A DNA stretch of 64,000 nucleotides from CAWCCP01 sp963701245 (GCA_963701245.1 OY969576.1:1736001-1800000); one strand, 5' to 3'; positions 34,745 through 43,302 are shown, counted from the stretch's first letter. Made by a program: numbers and translations. The notes: generated by a model not told the origin, from the sequence alone.

Positions 34745-35017
34745 ATGAAACAAGCTACATCACCATCTCGATTGAACCGAATAATGAGCAGCTTTAATAC
34801 TGTCCGGAACGGTACTGCAACGTGGGTGTTAGCTATCGGTTTGGTAGCGGGTTTGGTGTGTAGTTTTGTTGTGTTGCTCAACTGGTTTAGTGGTGCGGCT
34901 TTTGCTCATGGGAGTAGGGGCATAACGGTTGCCGTTGTCAGTACGCTTATTATTGTTGGTTTTACGATTGATTCAGAAGTCCGTCTTACCAGAAGGGTAA
35001 TCCGTAATCGACAATGA
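34745..35017 (+). CDS. small membrane protein, two transmembrane helices
   Basis: A 90-residue protein starting 5 nt after the pnp stop. Two hydrophobic helices are visible, about 28-48 (WVLAIGLVAGLVCSFVVLLNW) and 58-76 (GITVAVVSTLIIVGFTI), with a basic C-terminus (RLTRRVIRNRQ). Its stop overlaps the next start (ATGA), indicating translational coupling. Function unknown. Confidence 0.6.
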   Translation: MKQATSPSRLNRIMSSFNTVRNGTATWVLAIGLVAGLVCSFVVLLNWFSGAAFAHGSRGITVAVVSTLIIVGFTIDSEVRLTRRVIRNRQ

Positions 35018-35256
35018 AAGACGGAGCAAAAGATAATCAAACAAGATTTAAACGTTTTCAGCGTTGGCATAAAACAATCGCTGGTTTTGCAAGCATGGCG
35101 GTTATTGCATTGCTTATTGCCTACGCCTTTGCGAGTTTAGCTATCGATCGCGGCAACTTATGGTTTTACTTGCTGACGCTGATCTTTGTGATTCTGACTA
35201 TTCAAAACGTTTTTGGTTTTCTCGCTGTACTATTACGTAATATAAGGGCTTATTAA
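35014..35256 (+). CDS. small membrane protein, two transmembrane helices
   Basis: An 80-residue protein coupled to the previous gene by a 4 nt ATGA overlap. The N-terminus is basic and polar (about 25 residues), then two helices follow: about 26-46 (SMAVIALLIAYAFASLA) and 52-75 (FYLLTLIFVILTIQNVFGFL). The two coupled proteins may form a heteromeric membrane unit; no family is recognised. Confidence 0.6.
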   Translation: MKDGAKDNQTRFKRFQRWHKTIAGFASMAVIALLIAYAFASLAIDRGNLWFYLLTLIFVILTIQNVFGFLAVLLRNIRAY

Positions 35257-35298
35257 ATGTTGGTACGGAGGGGTACTGTACAAAAAGTTTTATAGCCG

Positions 35299-35919
35299 AT
35301 GATAACACTCGTAAAAGATGCCATGAACACACGCACAAAACAGCAGCAATTAGATGATATCCAGCAGCAAATTATTGAAAATGCTGTCTGTCCTGAGCTT
35401 GCCGACACAGCGACTCAAGTAGTCTTTGGAGACGGAAATTCGAACAGTGAGATTGTATTTATTGGTGAGGCTCCGGGGAAAAATGAAGATCTACAGGGGA
35501 TACCATTTGTCGGAGCAGCTGGAAAATTCTTAAACGAAATGTTGACGATGATAGGTAGTAAGCGTTCTGACATCTACATCACCAATATCGTTAAATACCG
35601 GCCACCGAATAACCGTGACCCGTATCCTGAGGAAAAAGTAGCCTTTTTGCCCTATTTGGAATCCCAATTAGAAGTAATTCAGCCGCTTCTGGTGGTAACA
35701 CTTGGACGACACAGCTTGAATTGCTTCTTGCCGGATTTGCAAATCTCACAGGTCCATGGGCAGCCGAAACGCTATAAAGGCAGAGTTTACTTGCCTTTAT
35801 TTCATCCAGCTGCCGCGTTATACAATGGGGCACTCCGTCAGACTTTAATTGACGACTTTGCAAAAATCCCCGTCATTATTAAGAAAGTTAAAGAAAGTAA
35901 ACAAGGAGTAAGAGCTTAG
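35299..35919 (+). CDS. uracil-DNA glycosylase, family 4-like, lacking Fe-S cysteines
   Basis: A 206-residue protein with family 4/5 UDG motifs: IGEAPGKNEDLQGIPFVG (motif 1), NIVKYRPPNNRDPYPEE, VTLGRHSL and LFHPAAALYN (motif 3). It removes uracil from DNA. Family 4 enzymes normally hold a 4Fe-4S cluster through four cysteines; here only one N-terminal Cys (AVCPEL) remains and the two usual ligands in KCRPPxNR and ExxxC are Tyr and Phe. The start is uncertain: ATG 35299 or 35323. Confidence 0.85.
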   Translation: MITLVKDAMNTRTKQQQLDDIQQQIIENAVCPELADTATQVVFGDGNSNSEIVFIGEAPGKNEDLQGIPFVGAAGKFLNEMLTMIGSKRSDIYITNIVKYRPPNNRDPYPEEKVAFLPYLESQLEVIQPLLVVTLGRHSLNCFLPDLQISQVHGQPKRYKGRVYLPLFHPAAALYNGALRQTLIDDFAKIPVIIKKVKESKQGVRA

Positions 35920-36020
35920 TATAACCACTCAGTAGTCAGCGAAGTTGCCAATTACTTGGCCAACTCAGAAATTAGATTAGACTAAGTTACTTTACGGTAA
36001 AAATTAGAAAGGAAAATTAC

Positions 36021-38093
36021 ATGCCACCAACGAACACTCACAATCAACCACCAAATAATCAGCCCCACCATAAAAACCAGGGTAATCAACACAAAGCGAA
36101 CAACAATCCCAATCGAACCATTATCTCGCCGAATTTAACGACATCAAGGGGTCAAGCTGTTCGTGCCCAGCGACGCAGCCAAGCAGACGCGCAGCGAATA
36201 GCGAATCAATACCAAACCGCCGATTCCGCGAAAGCCGGCCGTGCGAATGTGTTGGATGACAGCCCGCGCCTTCGAATTATAGGTTTAGGCGGCATGGACG
36301 GCGGCGGCTCAAAGAATATGATGCTTGTTGAGTATATGAACGACGCCGTTATCCTAGATTGCGGTAATGACTTAAGTGTTGATCTACCTGGAATCAATTA
36401 TGGAATTGCCGATACGGCTTATCTCGAACAAATTAGACATAAAATAAGGGCCTATATTATAACCCACGGACATTTGGATCATATCGGTGGCTTACCGCAT
36501 ATTGTACCGAAATTCCCTGCGCCGATTTATGGGAGCAAGTTTACTATCGGTCGAGTTGAAGAGATATTTGAGAATTTTGGCTTACCGATGCCGGATGGCT
36601 TTGAACTGAAAACCGTAATTATGAATGAAAACACCCACGAGCGGCTAAAAGTCGGCGTGTTCTTCGTTGAGTTAGTGCGGATCACGCACTCTATTCCAGG
36701 TAGTACTTGCATTGTTCTAGACACCCCCGTTGGTCGGATAATAAATACCGGAGATTTTAGATTTGACCCAAATCCTCTGGATCATGAACGATCAGATTTT
36801 GAACGACTACAAGAATTGGGCAGGGAGGGCGTACTTGCGCTTCTCAGCGAAAGTACCACCGTTGAGCGATTAGGAAGAACTCCTTCTGAGAGCACGATTG
36901 AGCAAAGTTTTATTGATATTATTGATCAAGCTCCGGGTCGTATTTTTATCGGTGTTTTCTCGACCAATATGAACCGGATCCAAATGATCATTAACGCGGC
37001 AGTCCACCACAATAGAAAAGTAGCAATGGATGGTAGGAGCATGGTGAGCACCTTAGAAATGGCTGTTCGACATGGATTTGTGCGGGTACCGAAAGGCACC
37101 TTTGTGCCAATTGCCAATGTTGCGTCAATGAAAGATGATGAAGTTGTTGTTGTTTGTACGGGGAGCCAAGGCGAACCAAGCAGTGCATTGCAACGTATGG
37201 CGAGCGGAGAACATCGCCACATTAAATTAAAAGAACAAGACACTGTTATTTTGTCTAGTACACCGATTCCGGAAAGTGGCAACGATGCACTTATTGGCTC
37301 AATGGTCGACGGCTTAGTCCGAAAAGGGGTACATGTGTTTGAGCACCGCAATCATGAACTTGATGGTGTTGGCCCATTGCACGTTTCTGGTCATGCAAGT
37401 CGTGATGAATATGCTGAAATGATCCAAGCTACTAGACCGAAATTTTTTATTCCAATCTATGGAGCTTATAGAGTTAAGCAACGGCATGTCGATCTTGCAG
37501 TTGAGCTTGGTATTCCCCGAGCTAATTGTGTGAATGCCGACAATGGTCAAGTGCTCGCGCTAACAGCCGAAAAGCTGGAACTGGCTGGTGAAGTGCCACA
37601 TGGGACAATCCTTGTCGATCAGACAGGTGCCATTGTTAACAATATAGTCGTGAAAGACCGAGTCTTATTGGCCGAAGAGGGCCTTGTAGCTGTTGTCTTA
37701 ACGATTGATAAAAAGTCTGGCAATTTGTTGACCAGTCCGGACATCATTAGTCGAGGCTTTATCTATATGAGGGATAATGAAGAGATCATGAATGGTTTGC
37801 GAACGGAGTTAAAACGTGCCGTTCAGCAACGTTTCAAACGGATTGATTTAGATCGTTTTAAAGCCGAATTAAAAGATCACGTGACGCATTATCTGTTTGA
37901 GCATACCCAGCGTAGTCCGATTGTCATCCCAGTAGTTAATATTGTCGGAGGTGGGGGTGGCGGTAAGCCAGAGAGTAAGCCAAATGGCCAACAGCAACAA
38001 GTGAAAACTGCCGAAGAACTCGCTGCCGACCAACAAAAGCGTTTTCAAGAAATGAGGGCTCGATTACTCACCCAAGATGCCCGGGTAGACTAA
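36021..38093 (+). CDS. rnj: ribonuclease J
   Basis: A 690-residue metallo-beta-lactamase/beta-CASP ribonuclease involved in 5'-3' decay and rRNA maturation. The metal-binding motif THGHLDHIGGLPHI is at about 150-163, with TGDFRFDPNP, the beta-CASP residues in MDGRSMVSTLE, and GHASRDEYAEMI later. An extra N-terminal region of about 85 residues is Asn/Gln/His/Pro-rich and predicted disordered; a Gly/Gln-rich linker (VGGGGGGKPESKPN) precedes the last 40 residues. The start has AAAGGAAAA, 6 nt spacing. Such polar extensions may drive RNA binding or assembly; that is inference. Confidence 0.95.
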   Translation: MPPTNTHNQPPNNQPHHKNQGNQHKANNNPNRTIISPNLTTSRGQAVRAQRRSQADAQRIANQYQTADSAKAGRANVLDDSPRLRIIGLGGMDGGGSKNMMLVEYMNDAVILDCGNDLSVDLPGINYGIADTAYLEQIRHKIRAYIITHGHLDHIGGLPHIVPKFPAPIYGSKFTIGRVEEIFENFGLPMPDGFELKTVIMNENTHERLKVGVFFVELVRITHSIPGSTCIVLDTPVGRIINTGDFRFDPNPLDHERSDFERLQELGREGVLALLSESTTVERLGRTPSESTIEQSFIDIIDQAPGRIFIGVFSTNMNRIQMIINAAVHHNRKVAMDGRSMVSTLEMAVRHGFVRVPKGTFVPIANVASMKDDEVVVVCTGSQGEPSSALQRMASGEHRHIKLKEQDTVILSSTPIPESGNDALIGSMVDGLVRKGVHVFEHRNHELDGVGPLHVSGHASRDEYAEMIQATRPKFFIPIYGAYRVKQRHVDLAVELGIPRANCVNADNGQVLALTAEKLELAGEVPHGTILVDQTGAIVNNIVVKDRVLLAEEGLVAVVLTIDKKSGNLLTSPDIISRGFIYMRDNEEIMNGLRTELKRAVQQRFKRIDLDRFKAELKDHVTHYLFEHTQRSPIVIPVVNIVGGGGGGKPESKPNGQQQQVKTAEELAADQQKRFQEMRARLLTQDARVD

Positions 38094-38149
38094 GCAGTAT
38101 CACCCTTTGATTCTGAGCTATTCACAGAATGATGGCGCTTGTGGTAAAA

Positions 38150-38178
38150 TTGACAAAAGTTGTAAAATTTGCTATAGT
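38150..38178 (+). promoter_or_regulatory. strong promoter upstream of ftsK
   Basis: TTGACA (38150-38155), 17 nt, TATAGT (38173-38178). The predicted transcript start (about 38184-38186) coincides with the ATG of a five-codon mini-ORF at 38185. Confidence 0.75.
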
Positions 38179-38300
38179 AGACGCATGGGCAAATCTCTTT
38201 AAGAGGGTATTACCCATAGGGGAACGACCTTTGTACTGGCGTCCGCACAAAGATCATATACACTAGTAGGACACTTTGATTCAGATGATCAGTAGTCAAC
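38179..38300 (+). ncRNA. candidate structured RNA or leader before ftsK, with mini-ORF MGKSL
   Basis: Directly after the promoter, the RNA would begin with ATG GGC AAA TCT CTT TAA (38185-38202). Three stems follow: ATGGGCAA/TTACCCAT (38185-38192 with 38210-38217, one mismatch), CTTTGT/ACAAAG (38229-38234 with 38247-38252) and GATCAT/ATGATC (38252-38257 with 38285-38290). GACGC at 38180-38184 is complementary to GCGTC at 38239-38243 within the second loop, a possible pseudoknot if transcription starts early enough. It could be a small RNA or a cis-regulatory leader of ftsK. No known family is recognised. Confidence 0.4.
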
Positions 38301-38330
38301 TCGTGTTATATAATAAAGAGATAGTATTGC

Positions 38331-40535
38331 ATGGCTAAAAAGAAGAAAAAACAAACACGAAGTAAAAAAGTAGTCGATGTCGCACCAAGCGAAAGATCGC
38401 CTTTTTGGGCCTTAAGCGGTGCTATTGGACTTTTGCTGGTTGCTATCCTTGTATTGCTGGGTGGCTTTGGAACAGGCGGTCCGTTGCCGGTCTCGCTATT
38501 CCACGGTGCATATTGGCTTTTTGGATGGGCAGCCTACCTAACTCCGTTTGCGCTTATTTATTGGGGAATTTATAAGTTTAACGCAGAAGGACATCACATA
38601 CCCTTTGCGAAATTATTGAGCATGTTTTTTGTGCTTCTATTTGCGAGCGGCTTGGCCTACACATCTTTAGCAAATGAGAATGCGAGCGATATTTGGACAG
38701 GTGGACATGGTGGGACGGCAGGACGAGGAATTGGCAATTTAATACTAAGTGCCCTTGAAAAAATACCGGCCAGCATATTGCTCTTTGTGGCAATGCTTCT
38801 TGCGGTATTCTTTTCTTTCAGTATTTCTCCGAAAATACTCGGTCGTTTAGGTAAGGTGTTTTGGCACCCGCGTACGGGAGAAGAAAATGATCTCGCAGCA
38901 TTGAAGGCCAAAGCCGATACTGGTTTTCAGTTAAATGAAGGAGTGCCAGTTGTGCATCACGCCGGTGATGCACAGCCAAGCACGAGGTTATCAAGTCTGA
39001 AAAACACTGCCGCAAAGCTTACCGGGAACGAAAATCACGAAGCCCTGACAACAGCGAGTGATCCAGACTGGCAATTTCCTAGCGTTAATTTATTAAATCA
39101 GAAACAAGACAAAACCGATGCTGGTGATGTAAATTCAAATGCCAAAATAATTCATGATACATTCGAAAACTTCAATATAGACGTTGAAATGGAAGGGGCG
39201 AACATCGGTCCTCGCGTGACTCAGTACACTATGAAACCACCTGCTGGGGCTAAATTAACAAAAATTACTGCACTTGCAGATAACTTAGCCCTGGATTTGG
39301 CTGCTCACAGTATTCGTATAGAAGCTCCTATACCAGGTAAACGGGCAGTCGGTATCGAAGTCCCGAACGTGAAATCGGCCACGGTACGGTTAAGTTCCAT
39401 CTTAATGTCACGAGAGTGGCAAGAACAAAATGGCACACTTAGTTTTGCCATTGGTAAAGATATATCGGGCACTCCGATTGTAACCGACCTGGCGAAAATG
39501 CCCCATATCTTGGTTGCTGGGCAGACCGGATCAGGTAAGTCAGTCATGATTAACAGTATAATAACGAGTCTTTTATATCGTAATTCACCGTCGGATCTCA
39601 AATTAATTCTGGTTGACCCGAAACAAGTCGAATTAAAACCGTATGATGACATTCCCCACTTATTAACTCCGGTTATTACTGAACCGGAGAAGTGCATTAG
39701 TGCCTTAAAGTGGGCGGTAGCTGAGATGGAACGTCGATATCACGCCTTGGCGGAAGTGAGTAAAAGAAATATCGCAGAATATAATAACCTTAAAAAAGAA
39801 GAGGGTATGCCTTATATAGTCATTGTCATAGATGAGTTGGCTGATTTGATGATGATGGCAGCACGTGATGTAGAAGCATTAGTAGTTCGGATTGCCCAAA
39901 AAGCTAGAGCGGTGGGGATCCATCTTGTGCTTGCTACCCAGCGACCTTCAGTTGATGTTATTACTGGTCTCATTAAAGCGAACGTACCGGCGCGAGTTGC
40001 CTTTACGACTGCCTCACAGGTAGATAGCCGAACAATTATTGATCAAGTAGGCGCCGAAAAGCTTCTTGGTCAAGGCGATATGTTACTTCAGACTGCCGAG
40101 ATGCCGAAACCAAAACGCGTTCAAGGTGCCTTTATTGGCGACGATGAGACGGTAAAAGTAATGGATTTCCTGCGCATGCAGCGGCCGCCACAATATGACG
40201 ATGAAGTCGTGAGTCAGCCCGTTCAACTGAACGGAAAGGGTGGTATTGTGGCTGATTATGGGGGGCAGAATGCCGACGATGAAATGTGGAAAGATGCAGT
40301 AAAAGTAGTCATAGATAGTCGAAAAGCTAGTACTAGTTTATTGCAGCGCCGACTGCGGATAGGCTATGGACGAGCAGCTCGTCTCATAGAAACTATGGAA
40401 GAGCAGGGTATAGTTGGTGCAGCCGACGGTTCTCGACCCAGAGAAGTACTTGTAAGTTCCGCTGATGAAGTATTTGGCAATATCGCAAATAGTGCCACAA
40501 GTGAAGACGAACTTGCTCCAGTCGTTGACCAATAA
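38331..40535 (+). CDS. ftsK: DNA translocase FtsK/SpoIIIE
   Basis: A 734-residue membrane-anchored motor that clears chromosomes from the division septum. After a Lys-rich N-terminus (residues 1-17), about four membrane helices lie at 25-165. A linker leads to the alpha/beta motor with Walker A AGQTGSGKSVMINS (about 398), Walker B VIVIDELADLM, and ATQRPSVDVITGLIKANVP. The C-terminal gamma winged helix is STSLLQRRLRIGYGRAARLIE. The long linker of E. coli FtsK is absent. It is preceded by a structured leader; the rpsF promoter is embedded in its last codons. Confidence 0.96.
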   Translation: MAKKKKKQTRSKKVVDVAPSERSPFWALSGAIGLLLVAILVLLGGFGTGGPLPVSLFHGAYWLFGWAAYLTPFALIYWGIYKFNAEGHHIPFAKLLSMFFVLLFASGLAYTSLANENASDIWTGGHGGTAGRGIGNLILSALEKIPASILLFVAMLLAVFFSFSISPKILGRLGKVFWHPRTGEENDLAALKAKADTGFQLNEGVPVVHHAGDAQPSTRLSSLKNTAAKLTGNENHEALTTASDPDWQFPSVNLLNQKQDKTDAGDVNSNAKIIHDTFENFNIDVEMEGANIGPRVTQYTMKPPAGAKLTKITALADNLALDLAAHSIRIEAPIPGKRAVGIEVPNVKSATVRLSSILMSREWQEQNGTLSFAIGKDISGTPIVTDLAKMPHILVAGQTGSGKSVMINSIITSLLYRNSPSDLKLILVDPKQVELKPYDDIPHLLTPVITEPEKCISALKWAVAEMERRYHALAEVSKRNIAEYNNLKKEEGMPYIVIVIDELADLMMMAARDVEALVVRIAQKARAVGIHLVLATQRPSVDVITGLIKANVPARVAFTTASQVDSRTIIDQVGAEKLLGQGDMLLQTAEMPKPKRVQGAFIGDDETVKVMDFLRMQRPPQYDDEVVSQPVQLNGKGGIVADYGGQNADDEMWKDAVKVVIDSRKASTSLLQRRLRIGYGRAARLIETMEEQGIVGAADGSRPREVLVSSADEVFGNIANSATSEDELAPVVDQ

Positions 40536-40553
40536 CAAAAATTGCAGTATAAT
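40525..40553 (+). promoter_or_regulatory. rpsF-ssb-rpsR operon promoter
   Basis: TTGACC (40525-40530), 17 nt, TATAAT (40548-40553). The -35 overlaps the end of ftsK. The predicted leader before rpsF is about 80 nt. Confidence 0.75.
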
Positions 40554-40577
40554 TTAATTTCTATCAACTTCAGCTCT

Positions 40578-40619
40578 CGGCCACTTGTGCGCGCGGGCTG
40601 CCTGTAGCTAAAACTACAG
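40578..40619 (+). promoter_or_regulatory. hairpins in the rpsF leader (possible S6:S18 feedback site)
   Basis: CGGCC (40578-40582) can pair with GGCTG (40596-40600), and CTGTAG (40602-40607) pairs perfectly with CTACAG (40614-40619), ending 12 nt before the ribosome binding site. rpsF leaders in many bacteria carry a motif bound by the S6:S18 complex. I cannot match the known motif base by base, so this is positional inference. Confidence 0.3.
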
Positions 40620-40641
40620 TAACCATAGGAAGGAATGCAAT

Positions 40642-41034
40642 TTGAATCAATACGAAATTGCTGTTTTATATCACCCCGATTTAGAGGTTGACTTATCTAA
40701 AGCCGAAGATCGGATCAAGAAAATAGTCTCTGATAACGGGGGTAAAATCTTGTCATCAGATAATTGGGGTAAGCGCAAGCTTGCCTATACAATTAAGCGC
40801 AATGATTATGCAGTGTATGTATTCTATGCGGTTGAATTACCGGGAACTTCGGTTCAAAAAGTAGAGTCGACGCTCAATATCACCGACGAGGTTATCCGTT
40901 TTCTAATCACTCGACCTGATCTCAAAGCTGCTGCCAAAGCTGAAGCTCTAAAAGCTGAAAAAGCTGCCAAAGCTGCTGAGCGCGGTGAACTAAATGAAGA
41001 CTCCAATAAAGATAGTGCAGAGGAAGAAGAATAA
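40642..41034 (+). CDS. rpsF: 30S ribosomal protein S6
   Basis: A 130-residue S6 beginning MNQYEIAVLYHPDL, with ILSSDNWGKRKLAYTIKRNDYAVY typical of the family. The start codon is TTG (40642-40644), preceded by AGGAAGGA; the nearby ATG at 40635 is out of frame. The last 35 residues are an Ala/Lys/Glu-rich helix and an acidic tail (DSNKDSAEEEE). It is first in the conserved rpsF-ssb-rpsR cluster and forms a heterodimer with S18 in the 30S platform. Confidence 0.96.
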   Translation: MNQYEIAVLYHPDLEVDLSKAEDRIKKIVSDNGGKILSSDNWGKRKLAYTIKRNDYAVYVFYAVELPGTSVQKVESTLNITDEVIRFLITRPDLKAAAKAEALKAEKAAKAAERGELNEDSNKDSAEEEE

Positions 41035-41132
41035 TTCCTTTGTTGAGCTGACGCTTGACGAATAAATATGTTTGGGCGTAGGGTAGAGATACAAAGTAAA
41101 CCAAGACATATGTCTTATAAGGAGGAATACGT

Positions 41133-41618
41133 ATGGCACGAAGCCTAAATCAAGTCACTTTAATGGGTAACTTAACCCGAGACCCGGAGTTACGACAAAC
41201 ACCAACTGGCCAAAACGTCACGAGCTTCAGTTTAGCTCTTAATCGAAGCTATAAAGATGCAAATGGTGATTGGCAGGAGGCGACCGACTATATTGATATA
41301 GTTTGTTGGGGGCCATTGGCTGAACGAGTTGCGCAGTACTTAAGCAAAGGACGCCGATGCCTTGTTCAAGGAAGACTACAAAGTCGTAGTTGGGAACAAG
41401 ACGGACAAAAAAGAAGCAAAGTCGAAGTACTCGCTAACGATGTCACATTTTTGGACGGACGTGGTGATGCTTCCGAAAGGAATGGCGACACATCTACAGA
41501 TAGCGCTCCTGTCGCCACTGAGTCATCGCCGCCAAAACCTAGCAAAAAAGTAAAAGATGATGTTGTTATAGAAGATATTGGCGATGAGCCAATCAATTTG
41601 GATGATATTCCATTTTAA
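41133..41618 (+). CDS. ssb: single-stranded DNA-binding protein
   Basis: A 161-residue SSB with an N-terminal OB fold (LNQVTLMGNLTRDPELRQTPTG; FSLALNRSYKD; IDIVCWGPLAERVAQYLSKG), a linker of about 45 residues, and the acidic tip ending DDIPF that recruits repair and replication partners. The start has a strong AAGGAGGA with 6-7 nt spacing. It lies between rpsF and rpsR as in most bacteria. Confidence 0.97.
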   Translation: MARSLNQVTLMGNLTRDPELRQTPTGQNVTSFSLALNRSYKDANGDWQEATDYIDIVCWGPLAERVAQYLSKGRRCLVQGRLQSRSWEQDGQKRSKVEVLANDVTFLDGRGDASERNGDTSTDSAPVATESSPPKPSKKVKDDVVIEDIGDEPINLDDIPF

Positions 41619-41644
41619 ATTAGTAAGGAAGGATTAACGTAGAA

Positions 41645-41848
41645 ATGGCAAAAATTTTTAAACATCGTACTGATGTCGCCTATTTTGATTACAAAGATGT
41701 AAAAACCCTACAAAGGTATGTAAATATGTATGGTCAAATTGAAACGCGCAAAAAAACTGGTTTGACAGAAAGTCAACAGCGCCGACTCAGTAAAGCTATG
41801 AAACGTGCCAGGCACATTGCATTACTGCCGTTTGTTGCAAACAATTAG
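41645..41848 (+). CDS. rpsR: 30S ribosomal protein S18
   Basis: A 67-residue S18: FDYKDVKTLQRYVNMYGQIE and KKTGLTESQQRRLSKAMKRARHIALLPFV match the family. It lies 26 nt after ssb, with AAGGAAGGA before it. It pairs with S6 in the 30S subunit. No zinc-binding cysteines are present, i.e. the cysteine-free paralog form. Confidence 0.98.
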   Translation: MAKIFKHRTDVAYFDYKDVKTLQRYVNMYGQIETRKKTGLTESQQRRLSKAMKRARHIALLPFVANN

Positions 41849-41952
41849 TTGTAGTAATTCTGTAATATAAGTGCCGTAGCTACGACCGAATTAGTCATAA
41901 GCAAATCCAAGGCAATGGCGTACTAGGTAAACTAATCACAGCGGAGGAAACC

Positions 41953-42519
41953 ATGAACTTGTCTATTACGAATCTAAAAAAAGGAATTGTCTTTATCTGG
42001 GAAGGGCAGCCTTTTCGAGTTGTGGACTACAACCAAAAAGTTATGGGCCGAGGTGGTTCAATAGTAAATGTTAGAATAAAAAGCTTAATTGATGGTAAGG
42101 TACTCGAAAAAACGTTTAAAGGCAATGAGCAACTGGAGAGCGCAGATATAAGTACTCAAACTGTCCAATTTCTATACAGCGACAACGCTCATTACTTTTT
42201 TATGAATGATGATACTTTTGAGCAATTTGAAGTACAGAGTGATCTAATTGGTGATAATGCGGGTTATTTGAAAGAGGGTGATCACGTTCAGCTTCAATTT
42301 TTTAACCAAACACCAATAAATGTTGAAATGCCCAAAAATGTTCCTCTCCGGGTCACATATACTGAAAATGCCGTGAAAGGAGATACAAGTTCTTCTATCA
42401 CCAAAGATGCGACACTGGAAACGGGCATTACTATAAAAGTCCCCATTTTCATTAAGCAGGGTGATTTAATTTCGATTGATACATCAACAGGGGCCTATCG
42501 CGAACGCGTTAAAGATTAA
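41953..42519 (+). CDS. efp: elongation factor P
   Basis: A 188-residue EF-P, which enters the ribosomal E site to relieve stalling at polyproline. The KOW-like domain I starts at SITNLKKGIVFIWEG; the tip loop reads VMGRGGSIV, placing Arg where E. coli has the lysylated Lys 34. OB domains II and III follow (YTENAVKGDTSSSITKDATLETG; VPIFIKQGDLISIDTSTGAYRERV). The start has GCGGAGGAA, 4-5 nt spacing. The polyproline protein at 29469-31268 is an obvious client. Confidence 0.96.
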   Translation: MNLSITNLKKGIVFIWEGQPFRVVDYNQKVMGRGGSIVNVRIKSLIDGKVLEKTFKGNEQLESADISTQTVQFLYSDNAHYFFMNDDTFEQFEVQSDLIGDNAGYLKEGDHVQLQFFNQTPINVEMPKNVPLRVTYTENAVKGDTSSSITKDATLETGITIKVPIFIKQGDLISIDTSTGAYRERVKD

Positions 42520-42561
42520 GCCTGTATGGAATTAATTTGATCCGTGTTTTAGGCGAAAAAA

Positions 42562-43302
42562 ATGGCGATGCAAAAACAACGACTTGATAAATCACTCGTC
42601 ACTCGCGGTTTAACATCGACTCGTAGTCAAGCTGAGAGCTATATTAAGTTAGGTGTCGTCAGTGTGAAGGGGCAAATCGTCACCAAGCCAGGCTATCTCG
42701 TCGACAATGGAGATATCGTCGAATTAAAAACTACTGAGCAATACGTCAGCCGGGCGGGTTTAAAATTAGCTTCAGTAGCAACAGAGCTAGGCCTTGTTTT
42801 TACTAATAAACGAGTTTTGGATATTGGTAGTAGTACAGGGGGATTCACTGATTTTGCGCTACAGCATGGGGCAAAACTAGTTGTTGATGTCGATGTAGGA
42901 ACTGAACAGTTACATCCGAGTTTACGACAAAACGAATACGTTGAACTCCATGAAAAAACGGACATCAGAGATTTTCGGTCGACTGTCTCATTTGATATTG
43001 TACTTGCCGACGTATCTTTTATTTCTCTGCGAGAAATTTTACCTACAATTTATAAATTAAGCTCGCCACAAACACGAATTGTAGTAATGGTAAAACCGCA
43101 ATTTGAAGCGCAGCACAGCAGCGTAAAACACCGTGGTGTTATAAAGAATGACACTATTCGGCGAAGCATACTAAAGGATTTTGAAAATTGGGCAAGTTAC
43201 CAATTCAAAATAATTAACAAAGTCGATTCCAAAGTAAGTGGAGCAAAAGGCAACCTCGAACGCTTTTATTTGCTCTGTATTGTTCCGCGTAAAGTGGCAT
43301 AG
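42562..43302 (+). CDS. tlyA: TlyA family rRNA 2'-O-methyltransferase (hemolysin A-like)
   Basis: A 246-residue protein. Residues 4-65 form an S4 RNA-binding domain (QRLDKSLVTRGLTSTRSQAESYIKLGVV). The FtsJ/RrmJ-type SAM-dependent domain starts with SRAGLKLASV, the SAM motif VLDIGSSTGGFTDFALQHGA at about 88-107, then DIVLADVSFISLR and VVMVKPQFEA with the catalytic Lys. It methylates 2'-OH positions of rRNA in both subunits in other bacteria. The start could be ATG 42562 or 42568. Confidence 0.92.
   Translation: MAMQKQRLDKSLVTRGLTSTRSQAESYIKLGVVSVKGQIVTKPGYLVDNGDIVELKTTEQYVSRAGLKLASVATELGLVFTNKRVLDIGSSTGGFTDFALQHGAKLVVDVDVGTEQLHPSLRQNEYVELHEKTDIRDFRSTVSFDIVLADVSFISLREILPTIYKLSSPQTRIVVMVKPQFEAQHSSVKHRGVIKNDTIRRSILKDFENWASYQFKIINKVDSKVSGAKGNLERFYLLCIVPRKVA

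Noticed and set aside
36926..37351. 141-codon minus-strand frame inside RNase J
   Set aside because: Complete overlap with conserved RNase J codons; no family features.
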